Assembly (NCBI GenBank): GCA_035048485.1 | Contig: CM068584.1 | Location: 66,836,179 to 66,900,178 of the forward strand | Direction of reading: 5' to 3' | Length of the DNA stretch: 64,000 nucleotides | Origin: Pteria penguin | Taxonomy: Eukaryota > Mollusca > Bivalvia > Pterioida > Pteriidae | Shown here: piece after piece, positions 46,277 through 59,200 of the stretch | How the letters are laid out: every line of letters begins with the position of its first letter | Numbering within the stretch: position 1 is the stretch's first letter | Notes under the pieces: generated by a model | Told to the model about the DNA's origin: nothing | Database searches by the model: none | What the model saw: the letters and a program-made list of their open reading frames with translations, nothing else | Translations under genes and position numbers: made by a program

Positions 46277-48729
46277 TTGTGCCCTAGACATGTCCTTAAA
46301 ACGCGATTCATACATCACATACATACGCTCAGGCCCGAGGTTCCGTGCATACTTCGTCACTTCTTCACTGGAAAAGATGTAGAAAAATTGAACTTCCCTT
46401 GTGTGCGCCCTTGTGCGCTTTGGGGGCAAGGCCCCGCCCAACCCTGCCCTCCTGGGTCTGTGTCTTCTTCCGGGCGGCATCTGGAACAACTAAGACAGGT
46501 GGCAGATTAGAATTGAACATGACATATGCATCTATCATTGTACTTTGAAAGAGATCTATCATTGAAAAAGGGGACTTTACTTTGACTAAAGGAAAATGAA
46601 GAGGGACTTTATTTAAGGTCATTACGTTTTGTGTCCTAGACATGTCCTTAAAACGCGATTCATAAATCACATACATACGCTCAGGCCCGAGGTTCCTTGC
46701 ATACTTCGTCACTTCTTCACTGGAAATGATGAGGAAAAATTGAACTTCCCTTGTGTGCGTCTTTGTGCGCTTTGGGGGCGAGGCCCGGCCCAGCCCTGCC
46801 CTCCTGGGTATGTGTCTTCTTCCGGGCGGCATCTGGAACAACTAAGACAGGTGGCAGATTAGAATTGAACATGACATATGCATCTATCATTGTACTTTGA
46901 AAGAGATCTATCACTGAAAAAGGGGACTTTACTTTGACTAAAGGAAAATGAAGAGGGACTTTATTTAAGGTCTTTACGTTTTGTGTCCTAGAGATGTCCT
47001 TAAAACGCGATTCATACATCACATACATACGCTCAGGCCCGAGGTTCCGTGCATACTTCGTGACTTCTTCACTGGAAAAGATGTAGAAAAATTGAACTTC
47101 CCTTGTGTGCGTCCTTGTGCGCTTTGGGGGCAAGGCCCGGCCCAGCCCTGCCCTCCTTGCTCTGTGTCTTCTTCCGGGCGGCATCTGGAACAACTAAGAC
47201 AGGTTGCAGATTAGAATTGAACATGACATATGCATCTATCATTGTACTTTGAAAGAGATCTATCATTGTAAAAGGGGACTTTACTTTGACTAAAGGAAAA
47301 TGAAGAGGGACTTTATTTAAGGTCTTTACGTTTTGTGTCCTAGAGATGTCCTTAAAACGCGATTCATACATCACATACATACGCTCAGGCCCGAGGTTCC
47401 GTGCATACTTCGTCACTTATTCACTGGAAAAGATGTGGAAAAATTGAACTTCCCTTGTTTGCGTCCTTTCGCGCTTTGGGGGCAAGGCCCGGCCCAGCCC
47501 TGCCCTCCTGGGTCTGTGTCTTCTTCCGGGCGGCATCTGGAACAACTAAGACAGGTGGCAGATTAGAATTGAACATGACATATGCATCTATCATTGTACT
47601 TTGAAAGAGATCTATCATTGAAAAAGGGGACTTTACTTTGACTAAAGGAAAATGAAGAGGGACTTTATTTAAGCATTTACGATTTGTGTCCTAGACAGGT
47701 CCTTAAAACGCGATTCATACATCACATACATACGATCAGGCCCGAGGTTCCGTGCATACTTCGTCACTTCTTCACTGGAAAAGATGTAGAAAAATTGAAC
47801 TTCCCTTGTGTGCGTCCTTGTGCGCTTTGGGGGCAAGGCCCGGCCCAGCCCTGCCCTCCTGGGTCTGTGTCTTCTTCCGGACGGCATCTGGAACAACTAA
47901 GACAGGTGGCAGATTAGAATTGAACATGACATATGCATCTATCATTGTACTTTGAAAGAGATCTATCATTGAAAAAGGGGACTTTACTTTGCCTAAAGGA
48001 AAATGAAGAGGGACTTTATTTAAGGGCTTTACGTTTTGTGTCCTAGACAGATCCTTAAAACGCGATTCATACATCACATACATACGCTCAAGCCCGAGGT
48101 TCCGTGCATACTTCATCACTTCTTCACTGGAAAAGATGTAGAAAAATTGAACTTCCCTTGTGTGCGTCGTTGTGCGCTTTGGGGGCAAGGCCCGGCCCAG
48201 CCCTGCCCTCCTGGGTCTGTGTCTTCCTCCGGGCGGCATCTGGAACAACTAAGACAGGTTGCAGATTAGAATTGAACATGACATATGCATCTATCATTGT
48301 ACTTTGAAAGAGATCTATCATTGAAAAAGGGGACTTTACTTTGACTAAAGGAAAATGAAGAGGGACTTTATTTAAGGTCATTACGTTTTGTGTCCTAGAC
48401 ATGTCCTTGAAACGCGATTCATACATCACATACATACGCTCAGGCCCGAGGTTCCGTGCATACTTCGTCACTTCTTCACTGGAAAAGATGTAGAAAAAAT
48501 GAACTTCCCTTGTGTGCGCTTTGGGGGCAAGGCCCGGCCCAGCCCTGCCCTCCTGGGTCTGTGTCTTCTTCCGGACGGCATCTGGAACAACTAAGACAGG
48601 TGGCAGATTAGAATTGAACATGACATATGCATCTATCATTGTACTTTGAAAGAGATCTATCATTGAAAAAGGGGACTTTACTTTGACTAAAGGAAAATGA
48701 AGAGGGACTTTATTTAAGGTCATTACGTT
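46277..48729. repeat. Higher-order block A2: second copy of the 7-unit block
   Basis: Second copy at a constant offset of 2,453 bp from block A1. The GTGCCCTAGAC marker appears at the start of this copy and again just after its end (about 46281 and 48734), so the duplicated segment ends shortly past the unit boundary. Confidence 0.9.
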
Positions 48730-51183
48730 TTGTGCCCTAGACATGTCCTTAAAACGCGATTCATACATCACATACATACGCTCAGGCCCGAGGTTCCGTG
48801 CATACTTCGTCACTTCTTCACTGGAAAAGATGTAGAAAAATTGAACTTCCCTTGTGTGCGCTTTGGGGGCAAGGCCCGGCCCAGCCCTGCCCTCCTGGGT
48901 CTGTGTCTTCTTCCGGGCGGCATCTGGAACAACTAAGACAGGTGGCAGATTAGAATTGAACATGACATATGCATCTATCATTGTACTTTGAAAGAGATCT
49001 ATCATTGAAAAAGGGGACTTTACTTTGACTAAAGGAAAATGAAGAGGGACTTTATTTAAGGTCATTACGTTTTGTGTCCTAGACATGTCCTTAAAACGCG
49101 ATTCATACATCACATACATACGCTCAGGCCCGAGGTTCCGTGCATACTTCGTCACTTCTTCACTGGAAAAGATGTAGAAAAATTGAACTTCCCTTGTGTG
49201 CGCCCTTGTGCGCTTTGGGGGCAAGTCCCGGCCCAGCCCTGCCCTCCAGGGTCTGTGTCTTCTTCCGGGCGGCATCTGGAACAACTAAGACAGGTGGCAG
49301 ATTAGAATTGAACATGACATATGCATCTATCATTGTACTTTGAAAGAGATCTATCATTGAAAAAGGGGACTTTACTTTGACTAAAGGAAAATGAAGAGGG
49401 ACTTTATTTAAGGTCATTACGTTTTGTGTCCTAGACATGTCCTTAAAACGCGATTCATACATCACATACATACGCTCAGGCCCGAGGTTCCGTGCATACT
49501 TCGTCACTTCTTCACTGGAAAAGATGTAGAAAAATTGAACTTCCCTTGTGTGCGCCCTTGTGAGCTTTGGGGGCAAGGCCCGGCCCAACCCTGCTCTCCT
49601 GGGTCTGTGTCTTCTTCCGGGCGGCATCTGGAACAACTAAGACAGGTGGCAGATTAGAATTGAACATGACATATGCATCTATCATTGTACTTTGAAAGAG
49701 ATTTATCATTGAAAAAGGGGACTTTACTTTGACTAAAGGAAAATGAAGAGGGACTTTATTTAAGGTCATTACGTTTTGTGTCCTAGACATGTCCTTAAAA
49801 CGCGATTCATACATCACATACATACGCTCAGGCCCGAGGTTCCGTGCATACTTCGTCACTTCTTCACTGGAAAAGATGTAGAAAAATTGAACTTCCCTTG
49901 TGTGCGCCCTTGTGCGCTTTGGGGGCAAGGCCCGGCCCAGCCCTGCCCTCCTGGGTCTGTGTCTTCTTCCGGGCGGCATCTGGAACAACTAAGACAGGTG
50001 GCAGATTAGAATTGAACATGACATATGCATCTATCATTGTACTTTGAAAGAGATCTATCATTGAAAAAGGGGACTTTACTTTGACTAAAGGAAAATGAAG
50101 AGGGACTTTATTTAAGGTCATTACGTTTTGTGTCCTAGACATGTCCTTAAAACGCGATTCATACATCACATACATACGCTCAGGCCCGAGGTTCCGTGCA
50201 TACTTCGTCACTTCTTCACTGGAAAAGATGTAGAAAAATTGAACTTCCCTTGTGTGCGCCCTTGTCCGCTTTGGGGGCAAGGCCCGGCCCAACTCTGCCC
50301 TCCTGGGTCTGTGTCTTCTTCCGGGCGGCATCTGGAACAACTAAGACAGGTGGCAGATTAGAATTGAACATGACATATGCATCTATCATTGTACTTTGAA
50401 AGAGATCTATCATTGAAAAAGGGGACTTTACTTTGACTAAAGGAAAATGAAGAGGGACTTTATTTAAGGTCATTACGTTTTGTGTCCTAGACATGTCCTT
50501 AAAACGCGATTCATACATCACATACATACGCTCAGGCCCGAGGTTCCGTGCATACTTCGTCACTTCTTCACTGGAAAAGATGTAGAAAAATTGAACTTCC
50601 CTTATGTGCGCCCTTGTGCGCTTTGGGGGCAAGGCCCGGCCCAGCCCTGCCCTCCAGGGTCTGTGTCTTCTTCCGGGCGGCATCTGGAACAACTAAGACA
50701 GGTGGCAGATTAGAATTGAACATGACATATGCATCTATCATTGTACTTTGAAAGAGATCTATCATTGAAAAAGGGGACTTTACTTTGACTAAAGGAAAAT
50801 GAAGAGGGACTTTATTTAAGGTCATTACGTTTTGTGTCCTAGACATGTCCTTAAAACGCGATTCATACATCACATACATACGCTCAGGCCCGAGGTTCCG
50901 TGCATACTTCGTCACTTCTTCACTGGAAAAGATGTAGAAAAATTGAACTTCCCTTGTGTGCGTCCTTGTGCGCTTTGGGGGCAATCCCCAGCCCAACCCT
51001 GCCCTCCTGGGTCTGTGTCTTCTTCCGGGAGTCATCTGGAACAACTAAGACAGGTGGCAGATTAGAATTGAACATGACATATGCATCTATCATTGTACTT
51101 TGAAAGAGATCTATCATTGAAAAAGGGGACTTTACTTTGACTAAAGGAAAATGAAGAGGGACTTTATTTAAGGTCATTACGTT

Positions 51184-53000
51184 TTGTGTCCTAGACATGT
51201 CCTTAAAACGCGATTCATACATCACATACATACGCTCAGGCCCGAGGTTCCGTGCATACTTCGTCACTTCTTCACTGGAAAAGATGTAGAAAAATTGAAC
51301 TTCCCTTGTGTGCGCCCTTGTGCGCAAGGCCCGGCCCAGCCCTGCCCTCCTGGGTCTGTGTCTTCTTCCGGGCGGCATCTGGAACAACTAAGACAGGTGG
51401 CAGATTAGAATTGAACATGACATATGCATCTATCATTGTACTTTGAAAGAGATCTATCATTGAAAAAGGGGACTTTACTTTGACTAAAGGAAAATGAAGA
51501 GGGACTTTATTTAAGGTCATTACGTTTTGTGTCCTAGACATGTCCTTAAAACGCGATTCATACATCACATACATACGCTCAGGCCCGAGGTTCCGTGCAT
51601 ACTTCGTCACTTCTTCACTGGAAAAGATGTAGAAAAATTGAACTTCCCTTGTGTGCGCCCTTGTGCACTTTGGGGGCAAGGCCGGGCCCAACCCTGCCCT
51701 CCTGGGTGTGTGTCTTCTTCCGGGCGGCATCTGTAACAACTAAAACAGGTGGCAGACTAGAATTGAACATGACATATGCATCTATCATTGTACTTTGAAA
51801 GAGATGTATCATTGTAAAAGGGGACTTTACTTTGACTAAAGGAAAATGAAGAGGGACTTTATTTAAGGTCTTTATGTTTTGTGTCCTAGAGATGTCCTTA
51901 AAACGCGATTCATACATCACATACATACGCTCAGGCCCGAGGTTCCGTGCATACTTCGTCACTTCTTCACTGGAAAAGATGTAGAAAAATTGAACTTCCC
52001 TTGTGTGCGTCCTTGTGCGCTTTGGGGGCATGGCCCGGCCCAACCCTGCCCTCCTGGGTCTGTGTCTTCTACCGGGCGGCATCTGGAACAACTAAGACAG
52101 GTGGCAGATTAGAATTGAACATGACATATGCATCTATCATTGTACTTTGAAAGAGATCTATCATTGAAAAAGGGGACTTTACTTTGACTAAAGGAAAATG
52201 AAGAGGGACTTTATTTAAGGTCATTACGTTTTGTGTCCTAGACATGTCCTTAAAACGCGATTCATACATCACATACATACGCTCAGGCCCGAGGTTCCGT
52301 GCATACTTCGTCACTTCTTCACTGGAAAAGATGTAGAAAAATTGAACTTCCCTTGTGTGCGCCCTTGTGCGCAAGGCCCGGCCCAGCCCTGCCCTCCTGG
52401 GTCTGTGTCTTCTTCCGGGCGGCATCTGGAACAACTAAGACAGGTGGCAGATTAGAATTGAACATGACATATGCATCTATCATTGTACTTTGAAAGAGAT
52501 CTATCATTGAAAAAGGGGACTTTACTTTGACTAAAGGAAAATGAAGAGGGACTTTATTTAAGGTCATTACGTTTTGTGTCCTAGACATGTCCTTAAAACG
52601 CGATTCATACATCACATAGATACGCTCAGGCCCGAGGTTCCGTGCATACTTCGTCACTTCTTCATTGGAAAAGATGTAGAAAAATTGAACTTCCCTTGTG
52701 TGCGCCCTTGTGCATTTTGGGGGCAAGGCCGGGCCCAACCCTGCCCTCCTGGGTGTGTGTCTTCTTCCGGGCGGCATCTGTAACAACTAAGACAGGTGGC
52801 AGACTAGAATTGAACATGACATATGCATCTATCATTGTACTTTGAAAGAGATGTATCATTGTAAAAGGGGACTTTACTTTGACTAAAGGAAAATGAAGAG
52901 GGACTTTATTTAAGGTCTTTATGTTTTGTGTCCTAGAGATGTCCTTAAAACGCGATTCATACATCACATACATACGCTCAGGCCCGAGGTTCCGTGCATA
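51184..53000. repeat. Three-unit (1,047-bp) duplication in the satellite
   Basis: A rare 343-bp unit with GTGCGCCCTTGTGCGCAAGGCCC (9 bases deleted) at 51184 recurs at 52231, followed both times by a unit with GGCCGGGCCCAACCC and CATCTGTAACAAC (51527, 52574) and then the start of a unit with GGTCTTTATGTTTTG (51879, 52926). The match then ends within the third unit. Confidence 0.85.
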
Positions 53001-53276
53001 CTTCGTCACTTATTCACTGGAAAAGATGTGGAAAAATTGAACTTCCCTTGTTTGCGTCCTTTCGCGCTTTGGGGGCAAGGCCCGGCCCAGCCCTGCCCTC
53101 CTGGGTCTGTGTCTTCTTCCGGGCGGCATCTGGAACAACTAAGACAGGTGGCAGATTAGAATTGAACATGACATATGCATCTATCATTGTACTTTGAAAG
53201 AGATCTATCATTGAAAAAGGGGACTTTACTTTGACTAAAGGAAAATGAAGAGGGAATTTATTTAAGCATTTACGTT

Positions 53277-56200
53277 TTGTGTCCTGGACAGGTCCTTAAA
53301 ACGCGATTCATACATCACATACATACGCTCAGGCCCGAGGTTCCGTGCATACTTCGTCACTTCTTCACTGGAAAAGATGTAGAAAAATTGAACTTCCCTT
53401 GTGTGTGTCCTTGTGCGCTTTGCGGGCAAGGCCTGGCCCAGCTCTGCCCTCCTGGGTCTGTGTCTTCTTCCGGACGGCATCTGGAACAACTAAGACAGGT
53501 GGCAGATTAGAATTGAACATGACATATGCATCTATCATTGTACTTTGAAAGAGATCTATCATTGAAAAAGGGGACTTTACTTTGACTAAAGGAAAATGAA
53601 GAGGGACTTTATTTAAGGGCTTTACGTTTTGTCTCCTAGACAGATCCTTAAAACGCGATTCATACATCACATACATACGCTCATGCCCGAGGTTCCGTGC
53701 ATACTTCATCACTTCTTCACTGGAAAAGATGTAGAAAAATTGAACTTCCCTTGTGTGCGTCGTTGTGCGCTTTGGGGGCAAGGTCCGGCCCAGCCCTGCC
53801 CTCCTGGGTCTGTGTCTTCTTCCGGGCGGCATCTGGAACAACTAAGACAGGTGGCAGATTAGAATTGAACATGACATATGCATCTATCATTGTACTTTGA
53901 AAGAGATCTATCATTGAAAAAGGGGACTTTACTTTGACTAAAGGAAAATGAAGAGGGACTTTATTTAAGGTCATTACGTTTTGTGTCCTAGACATGTCCT
54001 TGAAACGCGATTCATACATCACATACATACGCTCAGGCCCGAGGTTCCGTGCATACTTCGTCACTTCTTCACTGGAAAAGATGTAGAAAAATTGAACTTC
54101 CTTTGTGTGCGTCCTTGTGCGCCTTGGGGGCAAGGCCCGGCCCAGCCCTGCCCTCCGGGGTCTGTGTCTTTTTCCGGGGAGCATTTGGAACAACTAAGAC
54201 AGGTGGCAGATTAGAATTGAACATGACATATGCATCTATCATTGTACTTTGAAAGAGATCTATCATTGAAAAAGGGGACTTTACTTTGACTAAAGGAAAA
54301 TGAAGAGGGACTTTATTTAAGGTCGTTACGTTTTGTGTCCTAGAGATGTCCTTAAAACGCGATTCATACATCACATACATACGCTCAGGCCCGAGGTTCC
54401 GTGCATACTTCGTCACTTCTTCACTGGAAAAGATGTAGAAAAATTGAACTTCCCTTGTGTGCGTCCTTGTGCGCCTTGGGGGCAAGGCCCGGCCTAGCCC
54501 TGCCCTCCTGGGTCTGTGTCTTCTTCCGGGCGGCATCTGGAACAACTAAGACAGGTGGCAGATTAGAATTGAACATGACATATGCATCTATCATTGTACT
54601 TTGAAAGAGATCTATCATTGAAAATGGGGGACTTTACTTTGACTAAAGGAAAATGAAGAGGGACTTTATTTAAGGTCATTACGTTTTGTGTCCTAGACAT
54701 GTCCTTAAAACGCGATTCATACATCACATACATACGCTCAGGCCCGAGGTTCCGTGCATACTTCGTCACTTCTTCACTGGAAAAGATGTAGAAAAATTGA
54801 ACTTCCCTTGTGTGCGTCCTTGTGCGCTTTGCGGGCAGGGCCCGGCCCAGCCCTGCCCTCCTGGGTCTGTGTCTTCTTCCGGGCGGCATCTGGAACAACT
54901 AAGACAGGTGGCAGATTAGAATTGAACATGACATATGCATCTATCATTGTACTTTGAAAGAGATCTATCATTGAAAAAGGGGACTTTACTTTGACTAAAG
55001 GAAAATGAAGAGGGACTTTATTTAAGGTCATTACGTTTTGTGTCCTAGACATGTCCTTGAAACGCGATTCATACATCACATACATACGCTCAGGCCCGAG
55101 GTTCCGTGCATACTTCGTCACTTCTTCACTGGAAAAGATGTAGAAAAATTGAACTTCCCTTGTGTGCGTCCTTGTGCGCCTTGGGGGCAAGGCCCGGCCC
55201 AGCCCTGCCCTCCTGGGTCTGTGTCTTCTTCCGGGCGGCATCTGGAACAACTAAGACAGGTGGCAGATTAGAATTGAACATGACATATGCATCTATCATT
55301 GTACTTTGAAAGAGATCTATCATTGAAAAAGGGGACTTTACTTTGACTAAAGGAAAATGAAGAGGGACTTTATTTAAGGTCATTACGTTTTGTGTCCTAG
55401 ACATGTCCTTGAAACGCGATTCATACATCACATACATACGCTCAGGCCCGAGGTTCCGTGCATACTTCGTCACTTCTTCACTGGAAAAGATGTAGAAAAA
55501 TTGAACTTCCCTTGTGTGCGTCCTTGTGCGCCTTGGGGGCAAGGCCCGGCCCAGCCCTGCCCTCCTGGGTCTGTGTCTTCTTCCGGGCGGCATCTGGAAC
55601 AACTAAGACAGGTGGCAGATTAGAATTGAACATGACATATGCATCTATCATTGTACTTTGAAAGAGATCTATCATTGAAAAAGGGGACTTTACTTTGACT
55701 AAAGGAAAATGAAGAGGGAATTTATTTACGCATTTACGTTTTGTGTCCTGGACAGGTCCTTAAAACGCGATTCATACATCACATACATACGCTCAGGCCC
55801 GAGGTTCCGTGCATACTTCGTCACTTCTTCACTGGAAAAGATGTAGAAAAATTGAACTTCCCTTGTGTGCGTCCTTGTGCTCTTTGCGGGCAAGGCCCGG
55901 CCCAGCCCTCCTGGGTCTGTGTCTTCTTCCGGGCGGCATCTGGAACAACTAAGACAGGTGGCAGATTAGAATTGAACATGACATATGCATCTATCATTGT
56001 ACTTTGAAAGAGATCTATCATTGAAAAAGGGGACTTTACTTTGACTAAAGGAAAATGAAGAGGGACTTTATTTAAGGTCATTACGTTTTGTGTCCTAGAC
56101 ATGTCCTTGAAACGCGATTCATACATCACATACATACGCTCAGGCCCGAGGTTCCGTGCATACTTCGTCACTTCTTCACTGGAAAAGATGTAGAAAAATT

Positions 56201-59200
56201 GAACTTCCTTTGTGTGCGTCCTTGTGCGCTTTGGGGGCAAGGCCCGGCCCAGCCCTGCCCTCCTGGGTCTGTGTCTTCTTCCGGGGAGCATCTGGAACAA
56301 CTAAGACAGGTGGCAGATTAGAATTGAACATGACATATGCATCTATCATTGTACTTTGAAAGAGATCTATCATTGAAAATGGGGACTTTACTTTGACTAA
56401 AGGAAAATGAAGAGGGACTTTATTTAAGGTCATTACGTTTTGTGTCCTAGACATGTCCTTAAAACGCGATTCATACATCACATACATACGCTCAGGCCCG
56501 AGGTTCCGTGCATACTTCGTCACTTCTTCACTGGAAAAGATGTAGAAAAATTGAACTTCCCTTGTGTGCGCCCTTGTGCGCTTTGGGGCAAGGCCCGGCC
56601 CAGCCCTGCCCTCCTGGGTCTGTGTCTTCTTCCGGGCGGCATCTGGAACAACTAAGACAGGTGGCAGATTAGAATTGAACATGACATATGCATCTATCAT
56701 TGTACTTTGAAAGAGATCTATCATTGAAAAAGGGGACTTTACTTTGACTAAAGGAAAATGAAGAGGGACTTTATTTAAGGTCATTACGTTTTGTGTCCTA
56801 GACATGTCCTTAAAACTCGATTCATACATCACATACATACGCTCAGGCCCGAGGTTCCGTGCATACTTCGTCACTTCTTCACTGGAAAAGATGTAGAAAA
56901 ATTGAACTTCGCTTGTGTGCGTCCTTGTGCGCTTTGCGGGCAAGGCCTGGCCCAGCCCTGCCCTCCTGGGTCTGTGTCTTCTTCCGGACGGCATCTGGAA
57001 CAACTAAGACAGGTGGCAGATTAGAATTGAACATGACATATGCATCTATCATTGTACTTTGAAAGAGATCTATCATTGAAAAAGGGGACTTTACTTTGAC
57101 TAAAGGAAAATGAAGAGGGACTTTATTTAAGGGCTTTACGTTTTGTCTCCTAGACAGATCCTTAAAACGCGATTCATACATCACATACATACGCTCATGC
57201 CCGAGGTTCCGTGCATACTTCATCACTTCTTCACTGGAAAAGATGTAGAAAAATTGAACTTCCCTTGTGTGCGTCGTTGTGCGCTTTGGGGGCAAGGTCC
57301 GGCCCAGCCCTGCCCTCCTGGGTCTGTGTCTTCTTCCGGGCGGCATCTGGAACAACTAAGACAGGTGGCAGATTAGAATTGAACATGACATATGCATCTA
57401 TCATTGTACTTTGAAAGAGATCTATCATTGAAAAAGGGGACTTTACTTTGACTAAAGGAAAATGAAGAGGGACTTTATTTAAGGTCATTACGTTTTGTGT
57501 CCTAGACATGTCCTTGAAACGCGATTCATACATCACATACATACGCTCAGGCCCGAGGTTCCGTGCATACTTCGTCACTTCTTCACTGGAAAAGATGTAG
57601 AAAAATTGAACTTCCTTTGTGTGCGTCCTTGTGCGCTTTGGGGGCAAGGCCCGGCCCAGCCCTGCCCTCCGGGGTCTGTGTCTTCTTCCGGGGAGCATTT
57701 GGAACAACTAAGACAGGTGGCAGATTAGAATTGAACATGACATATGCATCTATCATTGTACTTTGAAAGAGATCTATCATTGAAAAAGGGGACTTTACTT
57801 TGACTAAAGGAAAATGAAGAGGGACTTTATTTAAGGTCGTTACGTTTTGTGTCCTAGAGATGTCCTTAAAACGCGATTCATACATCACATACATACGCTC
57901 AGGCCCGAGGTTCCGTGCATACTTCGTCACTTCTTCACTGGAAAAGATGTAGAAAAATTGAACTTCCCTTGTGTGCGTCCTTGTGCGCCTTGGGGGCAAG
58001 GCCCGGCCCAGCCCTGCCCTCCTGGGTCTGTGTCATCTTCCGGGCGGCATCTGGAACAACTAAGACAGGTGGCAGATTAGAATTGAACATGACATATGCA
58101 TCTATCATTGTACTTTGAAAGAGATCTATCATTGAAAATGGGGACTTTACTTTGACTAAAGGAAAATGAAGAGGGACTTTATTTAAGGTCATTACGTTTT
58201 GTGTCCTAGACATGTCCTTAAAACGCGATTCATACATCACATACATACGCTCAGGCCCGAGGTTCCGTGCATACTTCGTCACTTCTTCACTGGAAAAGAT
58301 GTAGAAAAATTGAACTTCCCTTGTGTGCGCCCTTGTGCGCTTTGGGGCAAGGCCCGGCCCAGCCCTGCCCTCCTGGGTCTGTGTCTTCTTCCGGGCGGCA
58401 TCTGGAACAACTAAGACAGGTGGCAGATTAGAATTGAACATGACATATGCATCTATCATTGTACTTTGAAAGAGATCTATCATTGAAAAAGGGGACTTTA
58501 CTTTGACTAAAGGAAAATGAAGAGGGACTTTATTTAAGGTCATTACGTTTTGTGTCCTAGACATGTCCTTAAAACTCGATTCATACATCACATACATACG
58601 CTCAGGCCCGAGGTTCCGTGCATACTTCGTCACTTCTTCACTGGAAATGATGAGGAAAAATTGAACTTCCCTTGTGTGCGTCCTTGTGCGCTTTGGGGGC
58701 AAGGCCCGGCCCAGCCCTGCCCTCCTGGGTCTGTGTCTTCTTCCGGGCGGCATCTGGAACAACTAAGACAGGTGGCAGATTAGAATTGAACATGACATAT
58801 GCATCTATCATTGTACTTTGAAAGAGATCTATCATTGAAAAAGGGGACTTTACTTTGACTAAAGGAAAATGAAGAGGGACTTTATTTAAGGTCGTTACGT
58901 TTTGTGTCCTACAGATGTCCTTAAAACGCGATTCATACATCACATACATACGCTCAGGCCCGAGGTTCCGTGCATACTTCGTCACTTCTTCACTGGAAAA
59001 GATGTAGAAAAATTGAACTTCCCTTGTGTGCGTCCTTGTGCGCTTTGCGGGCAAGGCCTGGCCCAGCCCTGCCCTCCTGGGTCTGTGTCTTCTTCCGGAC
59101 GGCATCTGGAACAACTAAGACAGGTGGCAGATTAGAATTGAACATGACATATGCATCTATCATTGTACTTTGAAAGAGATCTATCATTGAAAAAGGGGAC

